The notes under the pieces are model-generated. The model searched no databases and had not been told where the DNA came from. It was given only the letters and a program-made list of their open reading frames with translations. A stretch of 64,000 nt of DNA, from contig CAKQXY010000003.1 in NCBI GenBank assembly GCA_934292725.1, forward strand, positions 1 to 64,000, in the 5' to 3' direction. Below, one piece after another: positions 1 to 6,636 of this stretch (its first letter is position 1; each line of letters begins with the position of its first letter). Made by a program: the position numbers and the translations under genes. Origin of the DNA: an uncultured Lachnospiraceae bacterium (lineage in GTDB: Bacteria; Bacillota; Clostridia; Lachnospirales; Lachnospiraceae).

Positions 1-195
1 ACAGATGGGACAAAAGTTCAAAGAGACTGGTATTCCTCTTACTTACTGTATTGTATCAATAAAACTTATACACAGATCAACAAACTAAAATGTCGATCTA
101 ATTTTGCCACTATGTATCAAAAAGAAAAGAACATGATTGAAGAAATCATTCGTTCAAGAAAAAAGATTATGAATTCCGGTATTCGTACCGTTTAA
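1..195 (+). CDS. Transposase, C-terminal end (TnpB/IS605 OrfB-like), cut by window edge
   Basis: The frame is open from the first base and ends in TAA at 193-195, leaving 64 residues. They include VQRDWYSSYLL, which resembles the last RuvC segment (conserved Asp, then a hydrophobic helix) of the large TnpB-like transposases common in Lachnospiraceae, and the tail ends NSGIRTV. TnpB proteins are RNA-guided DNA nucleases of IS200/IS605 elements. The remainder of the gene lies outside the window, so intactness cannot be judged. The non-coding stretch behind it fits the usual place of a TnpB guide RNA. The family call rests on pattern memory of the tail, so it is moderate. Confidence 0.55.
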   Translation, partial: TDGTKVQRDWYSSYLLYCINKTYTQINKLKCRSNFATMYQKEKNMIEEIIRSRKKIMNSGIRTV

Positions 196-426
196 TTTCA
201 TAGCCCCGGGTATTTGACTTAGTATCCATCTGGGAGATCTTGTGGCCCAGAGAACGCGAATGTGAAGATTCAGTTCCATCGAATCGACACAAATGTGGTC
301 GTAGGACTGCTTGTTCGCGAGTTTTGTTGCTCCGGAACAGATGTGTCTGCCAAAGTCCTTGCGATGTACGCAGGCACTAGAACTCCGTCAATGGAACCAC
401 AGTGGCTTGCCGCTGGGTTAAGTCAG
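196..426 (+). ncRNA. Candidate omegaRNA-like structured RNA / transposon right end
   Basis: This gene-free stretch lies between the TnpB-like stop codon and the stop codon of the flavoprotein gene on the other strand. It is richer in G+C than its surroundings and can pair with itself: aggact at 303-308 with agtcct at 354-359, and CAGTGG at 400-405 with CCGCTG at 410-415 around a cttg loop. TnpB guide RNAs (omegaRNA) are made from the 3' end of tnpB and the transposon right end, so position and structure fit. If so, the element inserted just past the flavoprotein gene. No covariance evidence is available here. Confidence 0.4.
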
Positions 427-954
427 TCAACACAGATTACTGCCCAGTTCTTTCAATTCAGCAATAGCATCTGTGTTATTACTCAAATCCGCTCTGTCAC
501 CTGCGGAGTATGATTTTATAAACAGCATATCCCAAAACAAATAATCTGCCATGCACTGAAACTGCTTATTGATCAGCTCATATTGGATGCTGCCGACCCG
601 AGCAGCTCCGACAACAATGACACCGACCTTCTTGTTTTTTAGATGGAGTCCTTTGCAATAACATTTATCAATAATGAGCTTCAGCTGTGCTGACATACCC
701 CACCAATAAACAGGTGTGGCAAAGACAATCACATCCGCTGCAACGATTTTATCTATTGTCGGATTCGTATCGTCCTGATCGACACAGCCCTTGCTGCATT
801 GACAGACTCCGCAACCTTTGCACGGAGCAATGTTCAGCTTCTCCGGTGCGATGATTTCAATTTCATTTTCTTCTGCAACACCTTCAGCAAATGCCTGGAT
901 CGCTGTTAATGTGTTTCCTTTTCTCGCACTTCCGTTTACGATTACTATTTTCAT
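427..954 (-). CDS. NADPH-dependent FMN reductase / flavodoxin-family oxidoreductase
   Basis: This 175-residue protein has the flavodoxin-like fold of the NAD(P)H-dependent FMN reductase family. It opens with a phosphate-binding IVNGSARKGNT loop at residues 5-15, followed by a cysteine cluster (CKGCGVC...C, near residues 45-57) as in iron-sulfur flavoproteins. The segment FATPVYWWGMSAQLK matches the conserved FMN-contacting region. Such enzymes reduce quinones, nitro compounds or azo compounds with bound FMN. The start has a strong GGGGGA ribosome site. It lies 67 bases behind yjdF on the same strand and probably shares its riboswitch-controlled transcript, which suggests detoxification of aromatic compounds. 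The length is normal for the family. The substrate is unknown. Confidence 0.85.
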   Translation of the reverse strand: MKIVIVNGSARKGNTLTAIQAFAEGVAEENEIEIIAPEKLNIAPCKGCGVCQCSKGCVDQDDTNPTIDKIVAADVIVFATPVYWWGMSAQLKLIIDKCYCKGLHLKNKKVGVIVVGAARVGSIQYELINKQFQCMADYLFWDMLFIKSYSAGDRADLSNNTDAIAELKELGSNLC

Positions 955-1021
955 GTGTATCCCCCAACTTCCGATTTTCTTAATTCTACAAACTTGAATT
1001 TGAGCAAAAGCTCAAGGGACT

Positions 1022-1438
1022 TTAATGCCCCTTATGCTTTTCTCTTTTCTTTTGCTGTTTCAACTCAAACATTCGCTGTTCTTCTGCCTCTTTCTTCTTG
1101 CGGCTTCTCTCTTTACGCTCTTGTTTGTTCTGCTCCTGTTGTAATTTCAATGCCTGTTGCGATTTTGTGCCGATGCCTATTTCTATTGTCTGCTTTCTTG
1201 CCTCTCGCTGCATCCGTTTCGGATTTCTTTTTATATCCTTTACAATAGTTTCAACAGCCGGACTGAATTTCAAACTGAAATAGTATTTTTGAATATATTC
1301 CTGCACTTCATAATCTTTTGGTTCTGCACCAAATGTTACCTTTGCCACAGATAATTTACCATCTTCAATACGCTCAAATACACCTACCCAAAATGGGTCT
1401 TCAAAATACACCGTCAGTTTTCCACTTACTTTGTCCAT
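1022..1438 (-). CDS. yjdF: YjdF family protein (DUF2992)
   Basis: The protein has 138 residues. The N-terminal half begins with SGKLTVYFEDPFWVGVFER, typical of YjdF/DUF2992. The C-terminal half is a highly charged Lys/Glu/Gln-rich tail, probably helical and possibly nucleic-acid binding. In Bacillus and relatives this gene is preceded by the yjdF RNA, a riboswitch reported to bind aza-aromatic compounds; a matching leader lies directly upstream here. The molecular function of YjdF is not established. The gene has a good GGAGGGA ribosome site and is followed by the flavoprotein gene, so the two likely form one transcript. Confidence 0.9.
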   Translation of the reverse strand: MDKVSGKLTVYFEDPFWVGVFERIEDGKLSVAKVTFGAEPKDYEVQEYIQKYYFSLKFSPAVETIVKDIKRNPKRMQREARKQTIEIGIGTKSQQALKLQQEQNKQERKERSRKKKEAEEQRMFELKQQKKREKHKGH

Positions 1439-1439
1439 A

Positions 1440-1555
1440 AAATTCCCTCCTGAAATTTATTGAACAAAGAATGGACAACCCGGAGGGGCAGGTTACTTAC
1501 CCTAATTATAAATAGGACGGCCGGGCTACCTACCGGCTCTAGCACATCAAAGATG
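1440..1555 (-). promoter_or_regulatory. yjdF riboswitch (aza-aromatic sensing RNA)
   Basis: Read on the minus strand, the leader of yjdF holds GAGCCGGTAGGTAGCCCGGC, which folds into a short CCGG-based stem. It is followed by GGGTAAGTAACCTGCCC and CTCCGGGTTGTCC, the G/C-rich blocks I associate with the yjdF RNA class. The last part overlaps the run-up to the ribosome site AGGAGGG, which would allow control of translation initiation. Identity rests on motif recall and on the downstream yjdF gene. A covariance model search (Rfam yjdF) would settle it. Confidence 0.72.
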
Positions 1556-1629
1556 CACGTTGCGTTTTTATCTTTGTATTTATAATCAAGCCATCTGGCA
1601 CGATTAGCTTAATTTGTTGAATTTTTGAT

Positions 1630-1986
1630 TTATCCCATATAAGCATCTTCTGCAATGCTCTTGAAATTCTGCTTCTCCAGCCACTGCTTTTCCTCTTCGC
1701 TTTCTGGGACAGCAAGTCTTGCTGCATGTTTTTCTAAAACTCAAAATCCATCAGCGATAACCTCCATACATTGAATAAACAGCTCCTGTTCAATAATTGC
1801 ATTCTTAGCCACTTTTCCTGCTTGCTTTACGGGCTGTGGTATTAAAGACGCCGCCTTATTTCCTATCTTCGATATTGCTCTGGGTTGTACCAACTTGTCA
1901 TAGCGTTCTGTCAGCTTTTTTAGTGAGCTAGCCTCTTTGGCGTCAATGATTTGCGATGGCAATAACACCTTTTTATTTTCTGGCAT
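1630..1986 (-). pseudogene. EcsC-like protein, truncated remnant with in-frame stops
   Basis: From the ATG at 1984-1986 (ribosome site GGAGGGG) the frame encodes 81 residues, including LTERYDKLVQPRAISKIGNK and a later segment ending VIADGF, which resemble the start of EcsC-family proteins. It then meets TGA at 1741-1743. The same frame continues with VLEKHAARLAVPESEEEK to a second stop at 1630-1632, and further protein-like sequence runs almost to the riboswitch. EcsC proteins are normally over 200 residues, so this is a decayed or truncated copy. The start abuts the broken end of the IS3 element, suggesting the insertion or a deletion damaged this locus. The role of EcsC proteins is poorly known. 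Confidence 0.55.
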
Positions 1987-1992
1987 TGTTAA

Positions 1993-2469
1993 TCACCCCT
2001 CCTCGGCATGTTCTGCACTTTCTTCTTCGTAGACTTCCCAGCCGACTATGCTTCGATCATAAAGATCAGAAAAAAGGTACAGCTAATAAAACATCCCCTT
2101 ATGCGGGCCATTCAGATAGGTGATGTCCCACATGTATACCTGATTGGGGGCTGTTGCTCTATAGGTAGTCGGTTCCTTGGATTTTGGAGCTTCGCTTCGT
2201 CCACGATGATTCTGCATTTTTTCTTCCCGCAGAACACGATAGAAAGTTGATTCGGAAGCAATGTAGCTTCCCTTATCTGCAAGGTCTGGCACAATCTCAC
2301 ACGGTGCTTTGCTTGCATACTCAGGCTGGTTACAGACCTCAATGATTTGATACCTTGCTTCGGTTGGAAGCTTATTTCTAGGGTTTGAATGATCCGCATT
2401 TGGCCGACCGTTAGAGACTGCTTCATCGATCAGCTCTACTGCTTTTTCGCGATCTGCGGCGCTAATCAT
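1993..2469 (-). pseudogene. IS3-family transposase OrfB (integrase), broken
   Basis: The frame starts with an ATG overlapping the orfA stop (ATGA). It encodes the HTH-21-like region and the beginning of the rve/DDE core: YRATAPNQVYMWDITYL contains the first catalytic Asp (D of WDIT). A TAG at 2083-2085 interrupts it after KGMFY. In-frame sequence continues as LYLFSDLYDRSIVGWEV, which is the expected next part of an IS3 integrase, then ends at a TGA at 1993-1995. The second Asp and the Glu of the DDE triad are missing. It therefore carries a nonsense mutation plus a 3' truncation. Confidence 0.85.
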
Positions 2470-2960
2470 TCGCCCTCTGGCTCCCCCCAGATCGCATTTG
2501 CTTTTTTTGACAGCACTAATAATGCTGCGGCTTCTGCAAGTGCTTTTTCTTTCCGCTGCAGTTCCTTCTCAAGCTTTTTGCGTTCCTTTTTAGAATCCTT
2601 TAGTTCGCGGTTGAGACGGGCTGCTTCTTTGGCAACACCGCCGTTGGCATTGAGGCAGGCATCTTTCCAGGATTTGATCTGCTCTACATAAAGTCCTTTT
2701 TTGCGGGCGTACTCTGCAAGCTCCGTTTCATTCATGCTTGCAGTTTCCACAACAACAAGGAATTTGTCTTGTGTACTCCAATCGTATGGAAGGGCATCTG
2801 TTCCCGGTGCAGCGTAACCGTCTCTCCTGGCTTTGTCACGCCAGTTTCGTAAGGTCTGCTCGGAGATGCCTTCCTCCTTTGATATTTTTGTGATGGATTC
2901 ATTGTTAGGCGGAAGCATTCTTCTGAGAAGTGCATCCTTTAATTCTTTACTGTAATTCAT
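2466..2960 (-). CDS. IS3-family transposase OrfA
   Basis: This 164-residue DNA-binding subunit of an IS3-type transposase begins MNYSKELKDALLRRMLPP. An HTH region follows (ITKISKEEGISEQTLRNWRDKAR, about residues 23-45), and the C-terminal half is a long charged coiled coil (RELKDSKKERKKLEKELQRK). I chose the start at 2960 because AAGGAG sits about eight bases upstream; a longer in-frame start upstream lacks a site. In IS3 elements OrfA alone binds the ends, and an OrfAB frameshift product does the cutting. OrfB here is broken, so OrfA is an orphan. Confidence 0.85.
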   Translation of the reverse strand: MNYSKELKDALLRRMLPPNNESITKISKEEGISEQTLRNWRDKARRDGYAAPGTDALPYDWSTQDKFLVVVETASMNETELAEYARKKGLYVEQIKSWKDACLNANGGVAKEAARLNRELKDSKKERKKLEKELQRKEKALAEAAALLVLSKKANAIWGEPEGE

Positions 2961-3161
2961 GGTGAAAGCTCCTTTCCGTGGTAGCTTTATTATACCACAA
3001 AAATTTCTATCTTTCACTGTCAACTATAGTAACATACAGGGTTCCTTGCTGTAAGTTATTCTCCCTTATACGTCCATCACATCTACGCAAACAAATATTT
3101 TATTACTACTATGAGATAACTCATAAAAAAACTTATTTGCATCACCAACAGCCTTTATTCC

Positions 3162-4142
3162 CTATTTTTCTAACTCTGAAAGCATTGTATCTAGCTTGTC
3201 TAACAAATAGATTGATGGATCTTCCAAATCAAGTTTTAATTCATTCATTTTAATCAAATCATCCGTATCCAACAGAATAATGAGTTTCCCACTTTCCCTC
3301 AAACAACCTTTAGCTGCCCAAGAAGCATTTTTATCGTACCCATTTGCTGCAATAATTACTGCAACACTACGCAATGCTTTCGCATATAAATACTTTTCTG
3401 TTGTATATATTTCTTTCTGAGTTATCGGTTCCTCATAATTTTTAAACTCAAAAATAATATATTTTGACTTAAAATATCTTTCCATAATTGACCAAAATGA
3501 CTTTTGGTTTTCGTCTTTGATTCGGCAAAGCAAATCAAATCTATACAAATCATTATTTGATTTTTTCTGTTCTTTCCACAATGCTAAATCTTCAGAAAAA
3601 GCATTTTCTAAAAGTTTATGACATAACACTTCATAAGAGCGAGCAAATGATTTTCCACTTCTACATAACTTCATCTCTTTAATAAGCGAACTTGTATAAT
3701 CATCGTGTTGAAGACTATCAATACGAATTAATCCTTCTTGTGGTTTTATCTCCTCAATTGAAAATGGCAGTACTGCAACTAATTCATTCTGCAATTCAGT
3801 ACGATGTTGCACTGCAAATAATAAGTTTGCTAGATCTATCACAATTAAACCTTGAAATTTTTTCTCAAAATACTTGCGTTTAGTTTTATCAATCTTGCGT
3901 CCTACTACTATTACAGGTATCATTTCACGAGATGTTCCAACCAAATAAACTTTTTCCACGGCGCTTTCTAATAATTGCGAATACTTAACCTCCACACAGT
4001 AACTCTTATTGTTTTTCTCCGCTATAATATCTATATCACTTCTTATCTCCTCCAACTTAACATTCTGTCTTACAACATATTCCGCTTCCTCAAAAATCCT
4101 TGCAACGATATTTTCAAACAAGATTTCATTTCTCATATTCAT
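3162..4142 (-). CDS. Restriction endonuclease-like protein with two PD-(D/E)XK-type centres
   Basis: The protein has 326 residues. The N-terminal part has the Mrr-like pattern of a PD-(D/E)XK nuclease: a leading helix, SDIDIIAE (Asp at 36-38), then YCVEVKYS with Glu51 and Lys53. A second similar set lies in the C-terminal half: RFDLLCRI (Asp203) and YIIFEFKNYE (Glu232, Lys234), followed by a strand/helix rich region to about residue 300. The two halves are probably separate nuclease folds, one of which may be regulatory. It sits 23 bases behind the TIR gene on the same strand, so the pair is likely one operon. I infer an effector or partner in phage defence. No exact family was recognised. 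Confidence 0.7.
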   Translation of the reverse strand: MNMRNEILFENIVARIFEEAEYVVRQNVKLEEIRSDIDIIAEKNNKSYCVEVKYSQLLESAVEKVYLVGTSREMIPVIVVGRKIDKTKRKYFEKKFQGLIVIDLANLLFAVQHRTELQNELVAVLPFSIEEIKPQEGLIRIDSLQHDDYTSSLIKEMKLCRSGKSFARSYEVLCHKLLENAFSEDLALWKEQKKSNNDLYRFDLLCRIKDENQKSFWSIMERYFKSKYIIFEFKNYEEPITQKEIYTTEKYLYAKALRSVAVIIAANGYDKNASWAAKGCLRESGKLIILLDTDDLIKMNELKLDLEDPSIYLLDKLDTMLSELEK

Positions 4143-4165
4143 TATCCATCCATACTTTCTAAATT

Positions 4166-5026
4166 TTATTCAAATTTTTCCACAGGTGAAAGCATACCTG
4201 ATAATTCTTCTGCTATCTCTTCTGCTGTCATTGTAGCTGTTGTCATTGCTAATTTGCTAGCTATAATAGGGCTATAATCCATCACTTGTTTTTTTGTTAA
4301 ATTATGCCATATTGGAAGCAGTTTTTTTCCATTAATACTCTCCAATTGAAATAATCCATCTAGCTCAGCCTTAGTCCAATATTTTCCCTCTGCTATATAA
4401 TTAGGCGATAACACAACTACCCCAAACTTAGATTTGCGTAATCCATTATCAATTCTAACTCTCATAGTATCGCCCCATTTAATTTTATCTTTATCATACC
4501 AAACATTAATATTTCGATTTTTTAAAGCCTGCACAAACTCATCCACAAATTCTTCTTTGTCTTCCCACGCATGAGAAACAAACACATCATACTCTTGTTC
4601 ATCCTCTGTAACCGTTTTTCGAAATTTATTTTCAAAATCAGTTACTCGATTTAATTCTAATTCAGAAATACGCTGCTCGTATGTTTGTTTTAAATCTTTA
4701 ATTGATTGTTCTTGTTTTTTTCTTTCTGCTTCTTGTCCCTTTTGAAGCTTAAGGTAAACCTCATTTCTTCTTTTTCGTTTATCGGCGATTTTCTTACTAT
4801 AGCTTGCACTTGCTTCTTCAGCTTTTCTCGCGATTGATTCATAACTTTCAATTTGCTTCATTTTATTTTTTATCATACTCGCAGAAGCATTTTTACTTAT
4901 ACTTACGTTTGCTGCTTTTTTATGATTATCTGCTGCCTTTTTATCCTCAGTAGCTTTCTTCTTTTCTAAATCCACAATCTCTTTATCAAATGAATTTACA
5001 CTTTGCTGATACTGTTCAATACTCAT
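4166..5026 (-). CDS. TIR-domain protein with N-terminal coiled coil
   Basis: The protein has 286 residues. Residues 1-135 are a charged, Lys/Glu/Ala-rich coiled coil. Residues 146-286 are a TIR domain starting YDVFVSHAWEDKEEF, with DKDKIKWGD in the middle and WTKAELDGLF, where Glu221 is the likely catalytic residue of NAD-cleaving TIRs. Bacterial TIR proteins hydrolyse NAD or make cyclic ADP-ribose signals during phage infection. The C-terminal end (MLSPVEKFE) looks complete. It is the first gene of a two-gene operon with the downstream nuclease, behind a strong sigma-A promoter. The TIR assignment is firm; the defence role and the coupling to the nuclease are inference. Confidence 0.88.
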   Translation of the reverse strand: MSIEQYQQSVNSFDKEIVDLEKKKATEDKKAADNHKKAANVSISKNASASMIKNKMKQIESYESIARKAEEASASYSKKIADKRKRRNEVYLKLQKGQEAERKKQEQSIKDLKQTYEQRISELELNRVTDFENKFRKTVTEDEQEYDVFVSHAWEDKEEFVDEFVQALKNRNINVWYDKDKIKWGDTMRVRIDNGLRKSKFGVVVLSPNYIAEGKYWTKAELDGLFQLESINGKKLLPIWHNLTKKQVMDYSPIIASKLAMTTATMTAEEIAEELSGMLSPVEKFE

Positions 5027-5093
5027 ATTCTCTAAAACTCCTCTCCAATTAGTCTTTATAAATTTTACTTAACATGAATCCATTTATAAAATC

Positions 5094-5122
5094 ATTATAT
5101 AGATTTCGACATCTTTAGTCAA
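5094..5122 (-). promoter_or_regulatory. Sigma-A promoter of the TIR-nuclease operon
   Basis: On the minus strand TTGACT (5117-5122) and TATAAT (5094-5099) are separated by exactly 17 bases, close to the sigma-A consensus. The spacer contains TGTCGAA (5105-5111), identical to a Spo0A box; this may be chance. The start codon lies about 70 bases downstream. Confidence 0.75.
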
Positions 5123-5148
5123 CCATTTGGCGCTCGAAGCCAGCTCTG

Positions 5149-5171
5149 ACGAGTAAACTTCTCGTTTTTTT
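5149..5171 (+). terminator. Terminator-like hairpin on the plus strand
   Basis: ACGAG, a seven-base loop, then CTCGT followed by seven T residues. It would stop plus-strand transcription, but no plus-strand gene lies upstream for several kilobases. It could block antisense transcription into the TIR region or belong to a lost element. The stem is only five base pairs. Confidence 0.35.
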
Positions 5172-5308
5172 CTTTTACCGAACTTCAACCAAGTTATTAA
5201 AACGCTTGTTCTGTTTTTTCTCTTTAAGGCACAGACTTTCCCCGTGTTACTTTTTTGTTCCTATTCTGATTGACATTCATCTCAATCACCTCCCTTCAAC
5301 CAATTAGG

Positions 5309-5738
5309 CTACTCAAACCGGATTTGACATTGCTCTTGTATTTCTTCTTTATACTCTTTTAGATCAACCATTTTGAAGTTCTCCAACGTTCTTCGTTGCT
5401 TTTTCTCTCTACTTTGTTGAATCCCTTCCCAGATTTTTTTCCATCCCTCTATTATCCGCGCAATCATATGGCTGATTTGTATCAGATAATAGTGGTTCTT
5501 CGTTGCCGGATAGTTGTGACTGTAGCGATGTTCTAAGTTATTTCCCTGCCTTTTCTGGATGTTAAATCCTTCATTTTCTATTTTCCACCTTCTCCTTCCG
5601 TATTCGGCTACTTCTACTGCCTGACCTTTTTTATTGGCAAATCGGTTATAAAATAAAACTTTTTCTCTGCTGCCTTTCCCTTTTGCTCTTTTTCTTTCGG
5701 GGCTTCTTCCTCCTCACGATATTCCACAAAAACAGGTC
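5309..5738 (-). pseudogene. DDE transposase remnant (C-terminal third, frameshifted)
   Basis: No long frame is open here, but translating the minus strand gives EEEEAPKEKEQKGKAAEKKF then YFITDLPIKK. After a shift to another frame it gives VAEYGRRRWKIENEGFNIQK followed by NNLEHRYSHNYPATKNHYY, ending at TAG (5309-5311). RRRWKIENEGFN followed by a LEH-Y-SHNY segment is the familiar end of DDE (IS4-like) transposases, carrying the catalytic Glu region. The N-terminal two thirds are absent, and a small indel near 5630-5650 breaks the frame. It is a dead remnant. Confidence 0.7.
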
Positions 5739-5740
5739 AG

Positions 5741-6214
5741 TTGGAAAAGTAAATTCCAGTTCCAGTAGGTCATAACCGGAACTTACCATTGCAAAAACAG
5801 TGGTGGAAGTAACTCTTCCAAACCTTTCCCCAACCGGTTGAATTCTGGTCAGTAATCAATTAAAATATAGTTACTTTTCCTGAGATGCAGGATAAGGCAA
5901 CGCTGAGGAGCGACCCGAGCGGCATCCAGGGTTACACATTTTGCCGTGGACAGGCATCGGATGTTCCCATAACCACGGGGTGGAATTTAATCTTGCAAAA
6001 GAAGAAAGATGAATTCGACCTCCGCTTAAAGTACGCTTTTTTTCAGCGTGGAGCTTGATCTGAGATTATCTTATCATGCTCCAGCAACTGGTTCAATCTA
6101 TTTGGTTTTGTAAGTTCCAGTTTGGAATCGTAAATTCCGTTAAATCAGAGAATTATTTATATACCGGAATTTAGTCTTGCAAGAACTTTTAAGAACAGGG
6201 ATTTACTTTTGCAA
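5741..6214. repeat. Array of degenerate ~21-bp repeats, both orientations (transposon end-like)
   Basis: At least seven copies related to TTGCAAnAnTAAATTCCnGTT occur here. Plus-strand copies start near 5741 (TTGGAAAAGTAAATTCCAGTT), 6104 and 6121. Minus-strand copies lie at about 5772-5794, 5977-5998 (TTGCAAGATTAAATTCCACC), 6162-6182 (TTGCAAGACTAAATTCCGG) and 6194-6214 (TTGCAAAAGTAAATCCCTG). Clusters of such repeats at both ends resemble the multiple transposase-binding sites of IS21-like elements, but no istA or istB gene lies between them. Between the clusters is a G+C-rich stretch at 5880-5975 with no reading frame. It may be a non-autonomous or internally deleted element. Confidence 0.5.
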
Positions 6215-6337
6215 ACTGGAAGTCAATTTACCAATTCACCTTCCACAAAAACACACTTGAAGCGTGTTTGCCAATTTAACTATTTTTTTATTCATGTGAA
6301 ATTTTTATATGCTTTCGCATATTTTTTATTCAAAATC

Positions 6338-6366
6338 ATATTTTTTCATTCATAATATGATATAAT
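6338..6366 (+). promoter_or_regulatory. Probable promoter of the type III R-M cassette
   Basis: An extended AT-rich stretch ends in TATAAT at 6361-6366, about 43 bases before the start of the XRE gene. The best -35 at 17 bp spacing (ATATTT, 6338-6343) is poor, so activation or autoregulation by the XRE protein is plausible. The 170 bases upstream hold only AT-rich sequence and a small inverted repeat (AAACAC...GTGTTT, about 6248-6268). Confidence 0.45.
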
Positions 6367-6408
6367 GTCACTATGTATTATCATTAAACAATCCAAAGGA
6401 GACAAATT

Positions 6409-6612
6409 ATGCGTATAAGTTATAATAAACTATGGAAGTTGCTGATTGATGAAAATATGAATAAACATGATCTCGCACAAAAAAGTGGCGTAAGTGCTGC
6501 TTCCATTGCAAAATTAAGCAAAGGTGCAAATATCACAACCGACGTTCTACTTAAAATTTGCGAGTCATTAGACTGTACTCTGGAAGACATCATGGAAACA
6601 GTAAAAGATTAA
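6409..6612 (+). CDS. XRE-family helix-turn-helix regulator
   Basis: This 67-residue single-domain Cro/C1-type repressor has helices 2-3 in the segment KHDLAQKSGVSAASIAKLSKG (residues 19-39) and the C-terminal LLKICESLDCTLEDIM typical of short XRE proteins. The ribosome site AAAGGAG is strong. It lies 24 bases before the helicase gene and is the first gene of the restriction-modification cassette. By analogy with controller proteins of restriction systems it probably regulates the cassette, delaying nuclease expression after entry into a new host. The operator is not identified. Confidence 0.85.
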   Translation: MRISYNKLWKLLIDENMNKHDLAQKSGVSAASIAKLSKGANITTDVLLKICESLDCTLEDIMETVKD

Positions 6613-6636
6613 AAGGCTCTGAAGGGAGATTTATCT

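Larger units (their letters stand above)
1993..2960 (-). mobile_element. IS3-family insertion sequence, 3'-truncated
   Basis: The element has the two-frame IS3 layout: orfA (helix-turn-helix and coiled coil) overlaps orfB (DDE integrase) by four bases. It is cut off on the left inside the catalytic domain, right at the ribosome site of the EcsC-like remnant, so the left terminal repeat is missing. I could not place the right terminal inverted repeat with confidence; it should lie between 2960 and about 3050. The element is presumably immobile because orfB is both interrupted and shortened. Confidence 0.75.

Noticed and set aside
262..513. 83-codon plus-strand frame MKIQFHRIDTNVVVGLL...
   Set aside because: It overlaps the candidate guide-RNA region and the end of the flavoprotein gene, has no ribosome site, and shows no protein-like composition.
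1539..1727. 62-codon minus-strand frame MQQDLLSQKAKRK...
   Set aside because: It is out of frame with the EcsC-like remnant, which explains this sequence better, and it ends inside the riboswitch.
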